Positions 34,535 through 47,322 of a stretch of 64,000 nucleotides of DNA are shown here, in pieces. How positions within the stretch are numbered: position 1 is the first letter of the stretch; every line of letters starts with the position of its first letter. Source of the DNA: Pseudofabraea citricarpa (taxonomy: Eukaryota > Ascomycota > Leotiomycetes > Helotiales > Dermateaceae); NCBI GenBank assembly GCA_029641185.1, contig JAPWGK010000002.1, forward strand, positions 372,001-436,000. Reading direction: 5' to 3'. The translations under genes were made by a program, and so were the position numbers. The notes under the pieces were generated by a model. That model saw only the letters and a list, made by a program, of their open reading frames with translations. It did no database searches and was not told the origin of the DNA.

Positions 34535-35587
34535 ATGTTGCTCTTATCCATTCTCCTCCTCGCTCTTTGTCCCTCGCTTTCTTTAGCTCTTCCCCAATCA
34601 TGGCACAGTCTTCAAGGACGAGAATCAATACCCATCACGAACCATACCATCAATCCCTCCCTAGTTACCCAATTCCCTAACAATACATGGCTAGAGAACT
34701 TCTCTGTACGCCCTAACGGCCAATTAATCATCACTCTTCTCTCAGAACCTAGCATATATCTTGTTGATCCCTTCAGTCCAGAAGATCACATTCTCCTCGC
34801 CACAATCCCAGGCTACATCGGACTCCTTGGTATTGTAGAATTCCTCCCCGACGAATACTATTTCGTAGCCGGAAATCTCACCGGCGGGATCACCCAGCCA
34901 GGGAGCTATGGGATCTGGAGGCTCGATATGCGCTCCTTGACAACCAGACCAGCGGTATCGAAAGTCGTCGATCTGCCGGAAGCGTCGCTCCTAAACGGGA
35001 TGGAGATACTCGACAAAGAAACAGGACTCATCCTCATTGCGGATTCCGGGCTCGGCGTAGTCTGGAAGCTCGATGTGTGGACGGGGGAATATGAGGTTTT
35101 CATCGACGTGCCCGAGATGAAGATCGCCGCGAACGCCACGCTGCAACTCGGCGTCAACGGGATCCATATCCGCGCGGGCTTTCTATACTTCACGTCCATG
35201 TCGCAGGAGCTCTTCTGCCGTATCCCGCTTTTAGATGGTTACGAAATCGGCGACGTCGAGGTCTTGGCTACGGGGGTCTTTGGGGATGACTTCACGCTCG
35301 ACAAGAAGGGGAATGCGTGGATCACGCAGGATCCGATGGATCAGTTGACTTTGGTTGTTGGCGAGGGGAAAGCGAAGGGTCAGGTCTACACGATTGCTGG
35401 TGCGCTGGACACTGAGACGGTGGCCGGAGCGACGATGTGTGCGTTTGGTAGACTAGAGGGGGATAAGCATGTGCTTTATGTCGTGACGAATGGTGGTCTT
35501 GCGAATCCAGTTACCGGTGTGGGGGTTGTTGGGGGGAAGGTATTGGGCTTTGATACTGCTGGCTATCTTGCTGAAATCTTGGGGTGA
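34535..35587 (+). CDS. Secreted SMP-30/gluconolactonase-like beta-propeller protein
   Basis: Single exon, 350 residues. A clear signal peptide (MLLLSILLLALCPSLSLALP, cleavage near residue 20) is followed by a six-bladed-propeller type sequence: WLENFSVRPNGQLIIT, IYLVDPFSP, YFVAGNLTGGI, NGMEILDKETGLILIADSG, VWKLDVWTGEY, LGVNGIHIRAGFLYFTSMSQ, FGDDFTLDKKGNAWIT, HVLYVVTNGGLANP. These match the fungal SMP-30/gluconolactonase/LRE-like group, common near metabolic gene clusters and in secretomes. The repeated Asn-Gly and Asp near NGMEI/NGIH would sit at the metal site in true lactonases, but the typical acidic metal ligands are not obvious, so catalytic activity is uncertain. Several N-glycosylation sites (NHT, NTT-like, NLT, NAT) fit secretion. 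No cluster genes are visible beside it. Confidence 0.8.
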   Translation: MLLLSILLLALCPSLSLALPQSWHSLQGRESIPITNHTINPSLVTQFPNNTWLENFSVRPNGQLIITLLSEPSIYLVDPFSPEDHILLATIPGYIGLLGIVEFLPDEYYFVAGNLTGGITQPGSYGIWRLDMRSLTTRPAVSKVVDLPEASLLNGMEILDKETGLILIADSGLGVVWKLDVWTGEYEVFIDVPEMKIAANATLQLGVNGIHIRAGFLYFTSMSQELFCRIPLLDGYEIGDVEVLATGVFGDDFTLDKKGNAWITQDPMDQLTLVVGEGKAKGQVYTIAGALDTETVAGATMCAFGRLEGDKHVLYVVTNGGLANPVTGVGVVGGKVLGFDTAGYLAEILG

Positions 35588-36308
35588 GTGGGTAGATTAG
35601 GAAAGAGAATGTAGATTGAAAGAACGGCAATGATCATCTGTAAAGTTGTTCTATCTATTTGCTACTAAAACTCTCACATAAAGTAATAATAGAGCTCATA
35701 TATTTTGGAGTTGGTACGGAAATGGGTATAACGATTAAATTTGCTACTCACTTGCTCGCTTACCTTTCCCAAAGCGGGAAAAAGAGAAAAAACAGAACTG
35801 GTTGTCACGTAGAAGCTCTGAGGCTAATAATCTTAAATCCATTATCAGCATATCATATGCCAGAAGTTATAACCTTTTGGTTCTGAGTAGTTTGAGGAGG
35901 CTAGAGTTAAATGCCAAAGTCGATATAAGCGAGGGACTGAGAAGGCTCAGCTCGCTTGACTTGAGATTGTGTTCTTGGTAGCTATTTATCATAAACTGAA
36001 CCTGCCGTTGTTGCGGTCACTAACTCACATGGGAAAAGGAGTCGCAATTTCTCGAGTTCGTAAATGGGAACAGGAGTCTCTATTAGCATACTAGTTCTTT
36101 GTCTCGGCTTGACAGGAATCTGTGTTCATATGAGCGCTTTGATAAGTTACAGCACTACATTCTTCAGTATCAGCAGACAAGTTTATCACTTTTCACCTTG
36201 CATGGACTAGATATCTAAGAGAAATGAAATTGAAATTAAAAAGCTTATCTACCTAGCTTTCATTGACCTAAAACTTACACGACGCTCAAACTTACACAAT
36301 CCCTGAGC
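35588..36308. other. Intergenic region between convergent genes
   Basis: AT-rich 3' flank shared by the secreted propeller gene and RING-like gene A. No gene is supported. Confidence 0.55.
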
Positions 36309-37190
36309 CTAGATGGCGCAGATACAGTGCTCTCTGAACTCGAATTCAGTATTCTCTCTTAATAGTGCGATCCACAGTGGTGGAAGACCCGAATCCGGGA
36401 TGCTAGGAACAGGAATTTCAAATTTATCCACAATCAGCGGTCCTTGGCAGTACGGACACTCTTCTCTTTCAAGAACCCAATCCTCTAGACACTTCTTTCC
36501 GAAGACCTTGCTGCACCATCGATGTCTGACAGTTTCCTCAGAGGATTCATCATCAGAAGTGGAAGTGGTTCGGAAATCTCTCTCGCAAAAAGAGCACTTC
36601 CTGCTGTGAGTGGCTTCTACACCTACATCTTCGAAATCAATGGGATTAAGAATGGTGTGCCTGTATTGAGGTTGCAATCGAAATTGCCGCAGATAATCCT
36701 TATTATCTTCTGCCTTCGTTAGAAAGATGTCCATCTTGATCGCCGTTGCTCTGAAAATGCTTTGCTGGATTTTAATTAGCAGGTTTAGTTCTTCTACTGT
36801 AGGAAGATCCACTCCTGCCGTAAACGTCCAGCGTTTCCAGACCAGATACCACCCGAGGAGATGACAGGTGCCTGCAACCCACAACTCATCCTTCATTGCC
36901 ATAGTGCTCGGTAGAGGTTCCGTGTTGGAGAGATCTAAAAGAAACTTGGCTCGAGTAATAACATCCTCGATAAAAGATGTCTCATCGAGATTGGGGCCCA
37001 TAGATTCTGGTGAGTATTTTTCAAGACAGGTGAGGTAACCATTGAGGAGACATTTTGAACAGAATGTTCCAGTTTTGATAACCCTGGTAACTTCTGGTAA
37101 GGGACAGTTGCCTTGAAGTGGACATGGCATAGTGAGTTTCTCGACCAGATGATTGCACTTAATTGACTGGTGCTGATAGGTGCGACACAT
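36309..37190 (-). CDS. Cys-rich protein with C-terminal RING-like motif (paralog A)
   Basis: Single exon, 293 residues; no named family recognised. It shares its layout with the neighbouring gene at 37691. The N-terminus has ordered Cys/His residues: MCRTYQ, KCNHLVEKL, MPCPLQGNCPL, then GTFCSKCLLNGY. A helical middle follows, with the shared block EELNLLIKIQQSIFRA. Near residue 200, QYRHTILNP leads into a RING-like segment: RKCSFCERDF, a Ser/Asp insert, RHRWCSKVFGKKCLEDWV, EREECPYCQGP. The spacing C-x2-C ... C ... C-x(11)-C-x2-C resembles RING-type zinc sites but lacks a clean His, so it may be a variant. An E3-like role is an inference. The start ATG is fixed by the shared MC start in both paralogs. 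Confidence 0.75.
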   Translation of the reverse strand: MCRTYQHQSIKCNHLVEKLTMPCPLQGNCPLPEVTRVIKTGTFCSKCLLNGYLTCLEKYSPESMGPNLDETSFIEDVITRAKFLLDLSNTEPLPSTMAMKDELWVAGTCHLLGWYLVWKRWTFTAGVDLPTVEELNLLIKIQQSIFRATAIKMDIFLTKAEDNKDYLRQFRLQPQYRHTILNPIDFEDVGVEATHSRKCSFCERDFRTTSTSDDESSEETVRHRWCSKVFGKKCLEDWVLEREECPYCQGPLIVDKFEIPVPSIPDSGLPPLWIALLRENTEFEFREHCICAI

Positions 37191-37690
37191 TTTGACGTTT
37201 TTCTCGGTACCTTGTCTAAGGCTTCAGAGGATATGATATATTGGTTGGTTGAGTGAAGTGAGTTGGTGACTTATTGGGAAGGCAGATATTTCCAAGTTTA
37301 TATGCCTTCCAGAATGGAATTGTTCATAGCATTTCTCTTGACACTTCAAGAAAGAAGCCGGAGTTTGAGGCATTGTTAACTAAGCAGGTGTTAAAAAACA
37401 CTCATAATCTTATTGTCCGTCTCCTTTACAGAATTCCATTGTTCCTATCTTGCAGCCAAAGAACATCCCTTGGTGACTTGGTCTAAGAAAACAAAGTATT
37501 ATCTTCTTACCTGTGAAATAATTCTTTCAGTAACTTTCGGACACCATTTCTTTTTCATCTTTCTTCGTCTCGAGACACATCGTAAACATACCATATAAAG
37601 ACCTATATAATGTACAGAAATACTAGCCTTTCTGGATGAGTTCACATCATATCGCATCCCCTAAAAAGCTACCCCTCAACGTCTATCAAC
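37191..37690. other. Shared divergent promoter of the RING-like pair
   Basis: 500 bp between the two start codons. It holds a TATA-like site for the right-hand gene and AT-rich DNA. Small open frames are not supported. Confidence 0.5.
37594..37599 (+). promoter_or_regulatory. TATA-like box
   Basis: TATAAA within CCATATAAAG, about 92-97 bp before the ATG at 37691. Confidence 0.4.
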
Positions 37691-38644
37691 ATGTGTTACC
37701 AGTACGTGAACCGACATGGCTTGTGTGAACATCTCAGTGATAATGTCAAAATACTATGCATTAAACAAAATGACTGCATCGCTAGCGGCAAAGAAGTACC
37801 CGTCCGGCTTCTTACGACCAAGACGTTTTGTCGAGACTGTCTCTTCGTGCCCCCCGCAGCCTCTCATCAAAGCTGGGAAAGACTTGGTAATCTCTCCCGC
37901 AAGAACAAATCCGACGCTAAGATGATCTTCGGGAGCGCGTTGTGTTGTCTCGATCTCACCAATGCCGCTCCTTTAGAGAAGGAAATGACAGCGGAGGATC
38001 TGAGATTTATCGATGGGTTATGCACACGCCTGACGAGGTATGTGTGTTGGAAGCTTTTTGCGAACACACCGCGTCCCACCGCCAGAGAGCTACTCATTGC
38101 ACCTTTGTGCTTGAAGCGCTTGGCAACAAGATCGTCACTTCCCCGCATCCAAGAGCTCAACTTTCTCCTCAAAATTCAACAAGTTCTTTTCACCGCGAAG
38201 GTAGACAAGGAAGAAAGAGAATATGTATATGAGTGTTATCAGCGGGACAGATTTCAGGAACTAATACGGCTCCCTTACTACAGGCACTACGCACTTCATA
38301 ATGACGACTCCTGCGAAAAAGTAGCGGTTTCCTCGCTCCATCCCGAAGGGAGGAGGTGTAGTCTCTGCGCAGTCGAGCTTGGCCGCACTGAGACTGCTGT
38401 CATGCATACGCCATGCGGTAGAATTTTCGACAGCAGGTGTTTGGAAAGCTACATTATTGAAAATCTTCGTTGTCCCACCTGTAACGAAAATGTGGCCGTT
38501 CAACTGCCAGCTCCGGACTTGGAAGTGAAAAGCTCGCCAGAATGGCTCTGCCAAATCGCAGACAGAGCTTGCTCTTATTTCACGATTAAGGAGATAAATA
38601 AGAATGGCAGATTATTTATCACAAATCTCTCACATGGCTACTAA
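37691..38644 (+). CDS. Cys-rich protein with C-terminal RING-like motif (paralog B)
   Basis: Single exon, 317 residues, paralogous to the gene at 36309-37190 and transcribed away from it. Shared order: MCYQYVNRHGLCEHL, ILCIKQNDC, TKTFCRDCLF, then a helical middle with QELNFLLKIQQVLFTA and PYYRHYALHNDD. The C-terminal zinc-type segment is RRCSLCAVELGRTETAV, MHTPCGRIFDSRCLESYI and LRCPTCNENV. This gives C-x2-C, H-x2-C, C, C-x2-C, closer to a usable RING than in paralog A. Overall identity is low, so the pair is old or fast-evolving. An E3 ubiquitin ligase function is possible but unproven. No membrane span or signal peptide. Confidence 0.75.
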   Translation: MCYQYVNRHGLCEHLSDNVKILCIKQNDCIASGKEVPVRLLTTKTFCRDCLFVPPAASHQSWERLGNLSRKNKSDAKMIFGSALCCLDLTNAAPLEKEMTAEDLRFIDGLCTRLTRYVCWKLFANTPRPTARELLIAPLCLKRLATRSSLPRIQELNFLLKIQQVLFTAKVDKEEREYVYECYQRDRFQELIRLPYYRHYALHNDDSCEKVAVSSLHPEGRRCSLCAVELGRTETAVMHTPCGRIFDSRCLESYIIENLRCPTCNENVAVQLPAPDLEVKSSPEWLCQIADRACSYFTIKEINKNGRLFITNLSHGY

Positions 38645-39533
38645 ATAAATCCGACTTATTATACGCCAGCACCTAAAGAGTGCTTACGAGCCTGCTATTC
38701 TTCTTAGCGGTAACAAGACATCCGATGTCTTATTACTACCAAGTATAAGTATATAGATATCAAATAATTTGAGAAATAAGTGTACTATTTGGTATCTAAT
38801 GTGATACCCCCAGGTATATTAATTTACTACGCTCGTGATTTAATGACTGCTAAAAACTTATTCCGTATGAAATGAAACAAAAGAACGCACTATGAGATTA
38901 AATTTTAATGGGGGTTTGACGCTAGTGAATGATGATCATTTTTCATCTCTTTGTGACTAAGAACCAAGTTCTTCAAGAAAGAAATCTGCCTCGAGACAAG
39001 GTTAAAGAAACCAACAAAGCGGAGCAGATAAAGCAAAATTCGAAGACCGTACACTGAAATTATGCAGCCTCACATAAGATGCACGGCCAATTCAAGATCA
39101 TACAAACACTATTCGTAAAAGGGGATCTCTATTCCCTAATCAATAGAAAATCATTGGTATTTTTATCTCACTCCCCTAGGAAAGATTAACCTGCCTTATC
39201 TGACAAAACAGCTACACAGGTTCATTTACACGTAAAAGAAAAAAAAGCGACCGCCGAAAATACAGTGAAAGGAAACAGGTTGAAACAAAAGATGCTGGGC
39301 AGGCATTCCCACCCAATCCTTGAACTACACTCCTTGAACGCCTCCTTATGTCCACTGTGAGACGGAACAAGCATTTCATGTGGAGAAGCGAATTTCAAAA
39401 AAGCAAAAATACCCCGATAAATTCCTCCCGTATGACACGCAGATATCATTAACTCTTTTCGCCACTGTGCTTAAACGAAACTAAGCTGCTCAATATCCTC
39501 TCCAAAGCTTCGTGTTATATAAGCCTGAGGGTA
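38645..39533. other. Intergenic region between convergent genes, no gene seen
   Basis: AT-rich 3' flank shared by RING-like gene B and the SAP-membrane gene. Short frames only. Confidence 0.55.
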
Positions 39534-40687
39534 TTACTTCTTCAAAACGGCCTCATAGAGTGTAACCAGAATTCCGATTCCACTTCCGACAAGAACACTT
39601 TGCCATCCTCCATAGAGAGCCGAGTTGATTCGTGCAACATACTCGAGGTCAACCAAACCACCAAAGGTAGCATCTTGACCATAGATAACGAAAGTCAATA
39701 AAGCCTTAACAATATTGAAGGTCAGAGGATCAAAGGTGTAATCATATTTGGTGTTGACATTTCGCGACTTTGGCTTGCTGGTGAGGTTGAAAAAGTACGA
39801 TGCTAGTAATGGAATCAAAACACTCGTAGACAGCCAGAGAGAAGCCGGACCCCAGAAAGAGCTAGTCAAGAGTAGAAACAAATCTGGGATCTTGACTGCG
39901 TGCGGTAATGTATTTAAGTACTTGTTGGCAGGGATAGTGAACGCGTAGCGTGATGTGAGAAGTTCTGGTCGCAAGTGGTAGATCTCATATGCTAGCAGGA
40001 TTGCTTGCACGGCGCTGACAGTGGACAGAGTCTCACGCGCAATCTGCGTGGTTTCTGTGATTCCCGACTCCTTGTATACCTGGTTGACTTTCGAGCGCAG
40101 AACGGCCGTTCGTCGATCGATCGCGTCGGCTACGACAGCCGGTGAAGGTGGAAGAGGTACCGTTGACGCGAGAACCAGATTTGAAAGGCCAGAAGGACGA
40201 GCTGGAGTGCGCGTCAAAGCTGATCGTGAACGCGCTTCAGAGTCTTCAGCATCGGATTCATCACTATGAGGATAATCAGTACGATAATTGACGCGGCCCT
40301 GGCGCGTAGAATTTCTTACGTCGCGCTCGCGATTACGCTGGCAATTTCTTCAGCGGCTTTCGTGGCTCGACGGCGCACTCTCTTCACTGTGGTTTCTCCT
40401 TCGCCCAAAGTAGATGACATCTCTCTCTTGATGGGCGAATAATCTCCGCGCTTCTTGTAATACGGCTGCAGGCGGACGTTTGAGGAGAGTTCGGAGGAGT
40501 TCTGCGCAAGATACTCGTCCAGCGCAACCTCGAGATCGACCTTTCTCATGCCATCATACCTGCGCAAACATGTTAGTACTGCTGAAGAAGTGCTCTGTAA
40601 GGGAGGAATGTCTTACTCGGTGAAGCCAACAGAATCAGCCAATTCAAGCAACTCCCCCTTCTTCTGTTGTTTGAGCCAGCTGGTCAT
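39534..40687 (-). CDS. SAP-like domain protein with C-terminal membrane spans
   Basis: Minus-strand exons 40617-40687, 40320-40559 and 39534-40263 give 346 residues. The N-terminus (MTSWLKQQKKGELLELADSV, then YDGMRKVDLEVALDEYL) has the two-helix pattern of SAP/HeH DNA-binding motifs. A basic, Arg-rich stretch follows (KRVRRRATKAAEE), then an acidic Ser patch (DESDAEDSEARSRS). The C-terminal half holds hydrophobic segments (IPDLFLLLTSSFWGPASLWL, STSVLIPLLASYFF, FNIVKALLTFVIYG, VLVGSGIGILVTLYEAVL) and ends in KK. SAP/HeH plus membrane spans is the layout of inner nuclear membrane proteins that tether chromatin, so this is the favoured reading, by architecture only. No named family is recognised. 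Confidence 0.78.
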
Positions 40688-43655
40688 AATGAGATATCCT
40701 TGGTCGCGAAGTGGTGAGGATTAATTTTATGGTAATGCGCAAATGGTGGAGGAAATAATGTTGGTGTCAGCCGGTGATGATGTTCTGGTGCTACGATGTG
40801 TTGGTGTTGTTTTGCCGCGGGGCCTTTTGGAGCTTGGAGGCTGGGGGAGAAACCGCGCCATGTCAACAAGATCCGCCCTCGCTAGAGTCCATCTTCAGCC
40901 AATGACACTTCGCGAAGTCATTCTTAAGCTCACCGATATCAACAAACTTTTCGGATGATGTGCCAAGAGTGATTGGGTAAGTGCTAAGACTTACCTATAA
41001 TACTGGTAGTATATGATTAGGCCGAGGTGTTGGCATCTACTAGCATCCAAATATTCTTTAAAGAATAACCATCAATGAGTCAACTGTTTGTTCATTCAAA
41101 ACTCAAAAGATGTATATTATTATGAATATCCTGACTATTCTCATTGAACAGGAGCTCAATCCATTTCAAAGAATATGAGATTTAACGGGATATGTTTCAT
41201 AGCCAATGAATCTGGTGTTATTCGCCTATGTTAGGAGCTCAGAGTGCATTGACGAAGTCAGTATTTCGATCCTGGACAGGCATCCGCAAATTTGCCGGTG
41301 TCACAGGGACTCGAATCTCGATCGGTTGATGTAAATTTGTCTATTTCAAGTATGAAAGAGAAGGATTATACGTCGAATTTATGCCGTCTATTTGGCACAC
41401 ATTTCCCCCGTTCCAATGTCATATTATTTGTTAGTCATTAAATTCGTACCCCTTAGAAACTCTGCCGGGCGAAGAAGCACGATGGCTTTATAGATAATTA
41501 TCATTTGCGGTCAAAATATACATGCTTACAGATATGTTGCCATAGTGGTATTTATGCAGATATGAATACTTCATCGAACAATACCAAAAAAAAGTCAACT
41601 TATAGCTTCATCGCTTGCTAAAGTCAAGCGAAAGTGCCCAAACCCCAAATCGGGAGAGTACCACGGAATCTTAACAGCGTAAGCCTTGCAAGCTTGCTTC
41701 AGCCAAACCGATACGTAGATAAATAGCACCATATTATCGATTGCTTTCGAATAAATTGTCTGCTTGAAAAGCTGGAGTTTACTTCAATTGATAAGGAATA
41801 AGTATCTATCTAAGCAACACAAAGTATAAAGTCGAGAATAATTGCAATACCTAGAAGCGCTCTTTGGACTATTTTGAATACTTAGACTCAATTCGAGCCG
41901 GGGTCAGCTTAGTATTAGCCAATATTTCGATTACTATATCTCCACTGTAAACTCAGAGAGATGAATAGCCATTACATATACCAAGAGCATAGTCATCATA
42001 ATAGTCTTTCTTTCCGGAACTCAAGTTTGCTTAACCATAGCAATCCTACATTCTCATCAAAGCCGCAAGATCAAGGACTTATTTCTACTTCTATGCATGA
42101 GATAACCATAGCCCATACTATTCCCTCTACTCGTTTTCAACCCTTTTCTGGCAGTAACCTCCATGTTCCTTTTTTATCTTTCGAAATAGCCGAGCAGACA
42201 GTATCACCTAATGCTTAGGAGTAACTTAAAAGCATACAGCAACTATGAAGTTAGCAAATCATGTTTTGAGAGACACCTTTCGACATTTTAGTCTTCCTCC
42301 TTTACCTACGAACCTGGCAAGATTTACAACTTATTCTAATGAAACAGTGGATGATCATGTAGTTCTGTCAGAAAAGTTTTAGCACAACACAGATTTTTTC
42401 ACTCTAGGCCATCGGTGGTAGCCAAACGGAATAACGTGGGTTGTAAAGCTTGTATTATTAGAGGATAATTTATTTCCAAGCAAAAGACATAGTCAAGGTC
42501 GGGGTCATTGAGATTGCTTAATCTCATAGCACGGTAACTCTCTTAAGACATAGCTACAACCGAAAAACCTTTAAATTATCCAATTGCATTTGTGATAGCA
42601 GAATGCCACTGAAACGTTCACAGGTTTTCTTCTTCTGAGGACGAGAAACTCGTACGCTAGTATTTGACTTCTACATTCTTCCACTAAAACGTTCTTGTCT
42701 TACTTCTTAATATCTCCCTATCTCGATCTATTCTACAATAATACGGTACTATACCCCCGCTACATATCAGAGTACTCACGTCCTGAGACCTTACTCGACC
42801 AAGTCAAGAAAAGAACTAGCTGCAGCAGTTCATTTATCTATGCTACGTATCTGGAATATGATTCTTGCTGGGTGATCGCGCTACAAGACAGGGATAAGTT
42901 GCACGGTTCTCGGAGATTAATTACAGACACCAAACAACCAGCACACAGCCTACGAAAGTATCTATAAATCAACCCCCGGTAGAACAATACCACCTACGTA
43001 GTACCACGGCTATAGAACGAGCGGCGGAGAAATTTCAAGAGTTGCAAGATGGGATACTTCCTTATTCTGTGTGACACCGAGGACGCATACATATCCATTA
43101 AACTTCAAGTTTTCACCCTGTGGATTTCAGCTGGATTTAATTTTGATCGAGACTCATCCGAAAGCATACTTGATTCCCAAGCGCAACAGGTATTGCTCGA
43201 GTGGTTTTGTATAGCTTCTAAGCTTATCATGTATCCTCTCGCAATCTTAGGGATAAAAATATCACTCCAAATAATCGAGTGATTTTCTACCGTGTGTTTT
43301 CAGGTTGAACGAGAGGTCCTAAAAAGCCCCTTGGTTGAGGTAGAGATCTGAAATAAATCCGTCGCAAAATTGAAATTAAGATGTTAGTTGCAATAGAGAT
43401 TGAAGTCTCAGCACCAAATCGGATCAGTGGCTTTCTAGACTCATTGAAGATTTCCATACCCGTGTCAAGATTAATGCTGCCGAAATGCAGCAGTCGCGAA
43501 GTAATCGAGAGTCGCGGAACGCGTAGTAAATTTTCTTTACAGATGGACTGGCATTAAACTTAGTGGTAAGGTATTTCCGAGCGAGTCCTCATTCCGAGCA
43601 AGCCGTATCAAACGCCAATATTCATACACATACATGTTGAAGCACTCCGCCTCAC
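40688..43655. other. AT-rich, gene-poor DNA
   Basis: About 3 kb without a supported gene. Except for the first few hundred bases (SAP gene promoter) it is AT-rich, with many short frames and stops, similar to the stretch at 15.9-17.1 kb. It probably contains decayed repeats. No inverted repeats or target duplications were recognised by eye. Confidence 0.5.
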
Positions 43656-44966
<1,311 letters not shown>

Positions 44967-47322
44967 TCATGGATTGTAGGTATTCATAAACCCCCAAAAG
45001 CTGTCGCTTCCAAAGTCGCCTTCGAACTGCCAATGGTTCTCAAGCCCATCCCCTGTCACGTTTGCGCCCAAAGTCTGATCGTAAATATTCAAGTTTGGGT
45101 CTAGATTACCAATTTGCGGGTCGAGTCCTGCGCCAGTGAGGTCGTTGTAAAAAAGATCGTGCATGGGTTGCAATGGTGCAAGAGTGCTGATGTCAAAATT
45201 CATTGATGGGAGATTGGTATCCCAGGTGTTTTCGGGTGGGGAGATGGAGTTTGCCGGCGTAGGTGTCTGCACAGATATTGAGGTTGGAGCTATAGAAGTT
45301 GTTATTTCGTTATTTGAGAATGGATGCGGCTTGGTCGATGGCTGAATCTGTTGTTGTTCATCTGATGGCACGGGTATATACATGCCGGAAGGAGAGTTCT
45401 TGGTCATATTCGAAGAAAGATTTAAAGGGGGAGTCGGTAGTGGAGGGCCTTTAATGTTGCCGCCTGGAGTGCTCGGTTTGTTAAGCCCAAGAGCTTTCTT
45501 TAAGCGGACATATATAGCCTTCAGAACTCCTAAGGCGGCTCTCGCCATGGTGTTTCTTTCTGATATTGTCTCAAACCGTTCCATAGACCAATCGAAATGC
45601 TGCAGCACATCTTCAATGAGCTCTCTATTGTCTTTCGGGTGTAAGATATAAATTGCTGCGATGACCACAATGGCATCAAAGCTGTTAAGCACGATTGTGA
45701 AAAGCTTGTAGTGTTTTGCATCGAGGTGTTGAAAGTAGCACCGCTGAGCTCGAAGAATGTCTAGTGCTGCCTTTAAGGCTGCTGTCCGACTGTTAGAATT
45801 GGTAAAAATGTATGGTCGATGAAGAGCCATTATAGTGAAAGCTGTGTTGTTGTCAAATCCAGGCCTAGTTTGAGGGAGCCAGTGTGCACAGTCCGGATGC
45901 TTATCCCAGGTCGTATCGGGATTTTGTGTCCGGAAGAAAGCTGGACAGTGTTCACCAATCTGAAGGATCTGGTCATGCATCTTGCCGATCTTGGAGGTAT
46001 CTTTCGGATAAGCACCCTCTTTTTCCAAGGTCAAGATATCCCTCAGTGGTGCTACTAGTTCGGCGGTCCAAAGTAGTGCTGTGAGGGGAGTGGGAGGCTC
46101 TGATTGAGTTCTTGGTAAAGGAGCCACCTCACGACGGGTTTTAGGTATTGGGGTATCGATGGGAAAAGTAGCCCAACCATCTCGTAAATCGATCGTTGTA
46201 GGTCTTCCAAGGACCAGAGCCATATGCACATCCCAGATTGAAAGAAGCAACCACATTCTTCTTCGAATTTGTATAGTCCATAGGTTCTCTAGAGCCTGCT
46301 CAGGATCTTGTGGACGATGATCTGTTATATCTTTATGAAGGCCAATTTCCTGCGCATCGCGGATTGTACACGAGAGAGAATGCCAACTCTCTGGAACCAT
46401 TCCACAGTTCTTCAAGTAAGAAGTTCGTAGGAATCCGGCTTGTACCGTGACTAGAGTGGTATATCGCTTTCCTAGTAGAGTTATGATGGCACAGCCAGAC
46501 TCACTATAATCACTAGCAAGATCATCGAAAGACATAGCAGCCGCGTATTTCATAGAGTCAAGACTTGGATCGTAGTCAGGTGGCTGGAACTGCAAAGCTA
46601 ATGCCAAGATCTGGAACAGCAAAGCAGGAAAGAAACGCAAATCCGGGGTTAGCTCCATCGGACCTTTGTTCAAGGTAGAAAATGATAGGTTGCTCCACTG
46701 GCTCCACTGGTCCATAAACATTGACTCGTCTATTGAGAAATACGTATGGTTTACATCGTGGAAAAAACTTTTGGTAAGTTTTTCAATGTGAGGTTTCGAA
46801 GGTAGTTGTCTTATCAAGCTCTTGTATTTCTCTCGTAACCCACTCGTGTTCCCTGTCGCTGATATGGAGTTTGCTGAGAAGTTGGAGTCCCCGCCATAGT
46901 CCTCGATCTTCTTAAAAATCCCCAGCGCATTATTTCCATTCTCTTTTGCGTATCCAAGAGTTGCAACTTGCGCGGCCGAGTCAGACTCGAGCTTGATCCC
47001 ATCCATGGACGGGTTGTTTCTTCTTCTTGCGTTTGCAGCATCACTTGCATCCTCGTCTTCCTGTTGTTTCCTTGCAGCTTCGTTCTCGTAGTGGCAGGCC
47101 GACTCCTTTCCCCGATTAACGCAGTTGGAACATGGGGAGGCTCGATCGCACTGAAGGAAATGGAGTTAGTCAAGGTCATGATAGAAATCAGCCAGTGGTA
47201 GTAGTAACCTTCTGTTTGCGCCTATGGCATTCCGTGCATGAAATGACGACCCTTTTCCGCTTTCTAGGAGGCTTCACACCATCAAAAGAAGAACGCTTGA
47301 GGTCTACGGGAGGAGGAGACAT
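44967..47322 (-). CDS. Zn2Cys6 fungal transcription factor
   Basis: Minus-strand exons 47209-47322 and 44967-47150 give 765 residues. The zinc cluster is formed across the intron: CTECHRRKQK then CDRASPCSNCVNRGKESAC, i.e. C-x2-C-x6-C-x5-C-x2-C-x8-C, preceded by a basic RKRKRVV. The middle homology region (Fungal_trans) runs from about 180 to 550, with NHTYFSIDESMFMDQWSQW, FFPALLFQILALALQFQPPD, GMVPESWHSLSCTIRDAQEI, and RRRMWLLLSIWDVHMALVLG next to RPTTIDLRDGW. The tail is Pro/Ser/Asn-rich and ends with acidic and aromatic residues (FGSDSFWGFMNTYNP), plausible as an activation region. It binds CGG-type half sites by family. The target pathway is unknown; nothing beside it points to one. Confidence 0.93.

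Noticed and set aside
41290..41330. A minus-strand GATTCGAGTCC resembling a tRNA T-loop
   Set aside because: The flanking five bases do not pair as a T stem, and no acceptor or anticodon arm could be placed.
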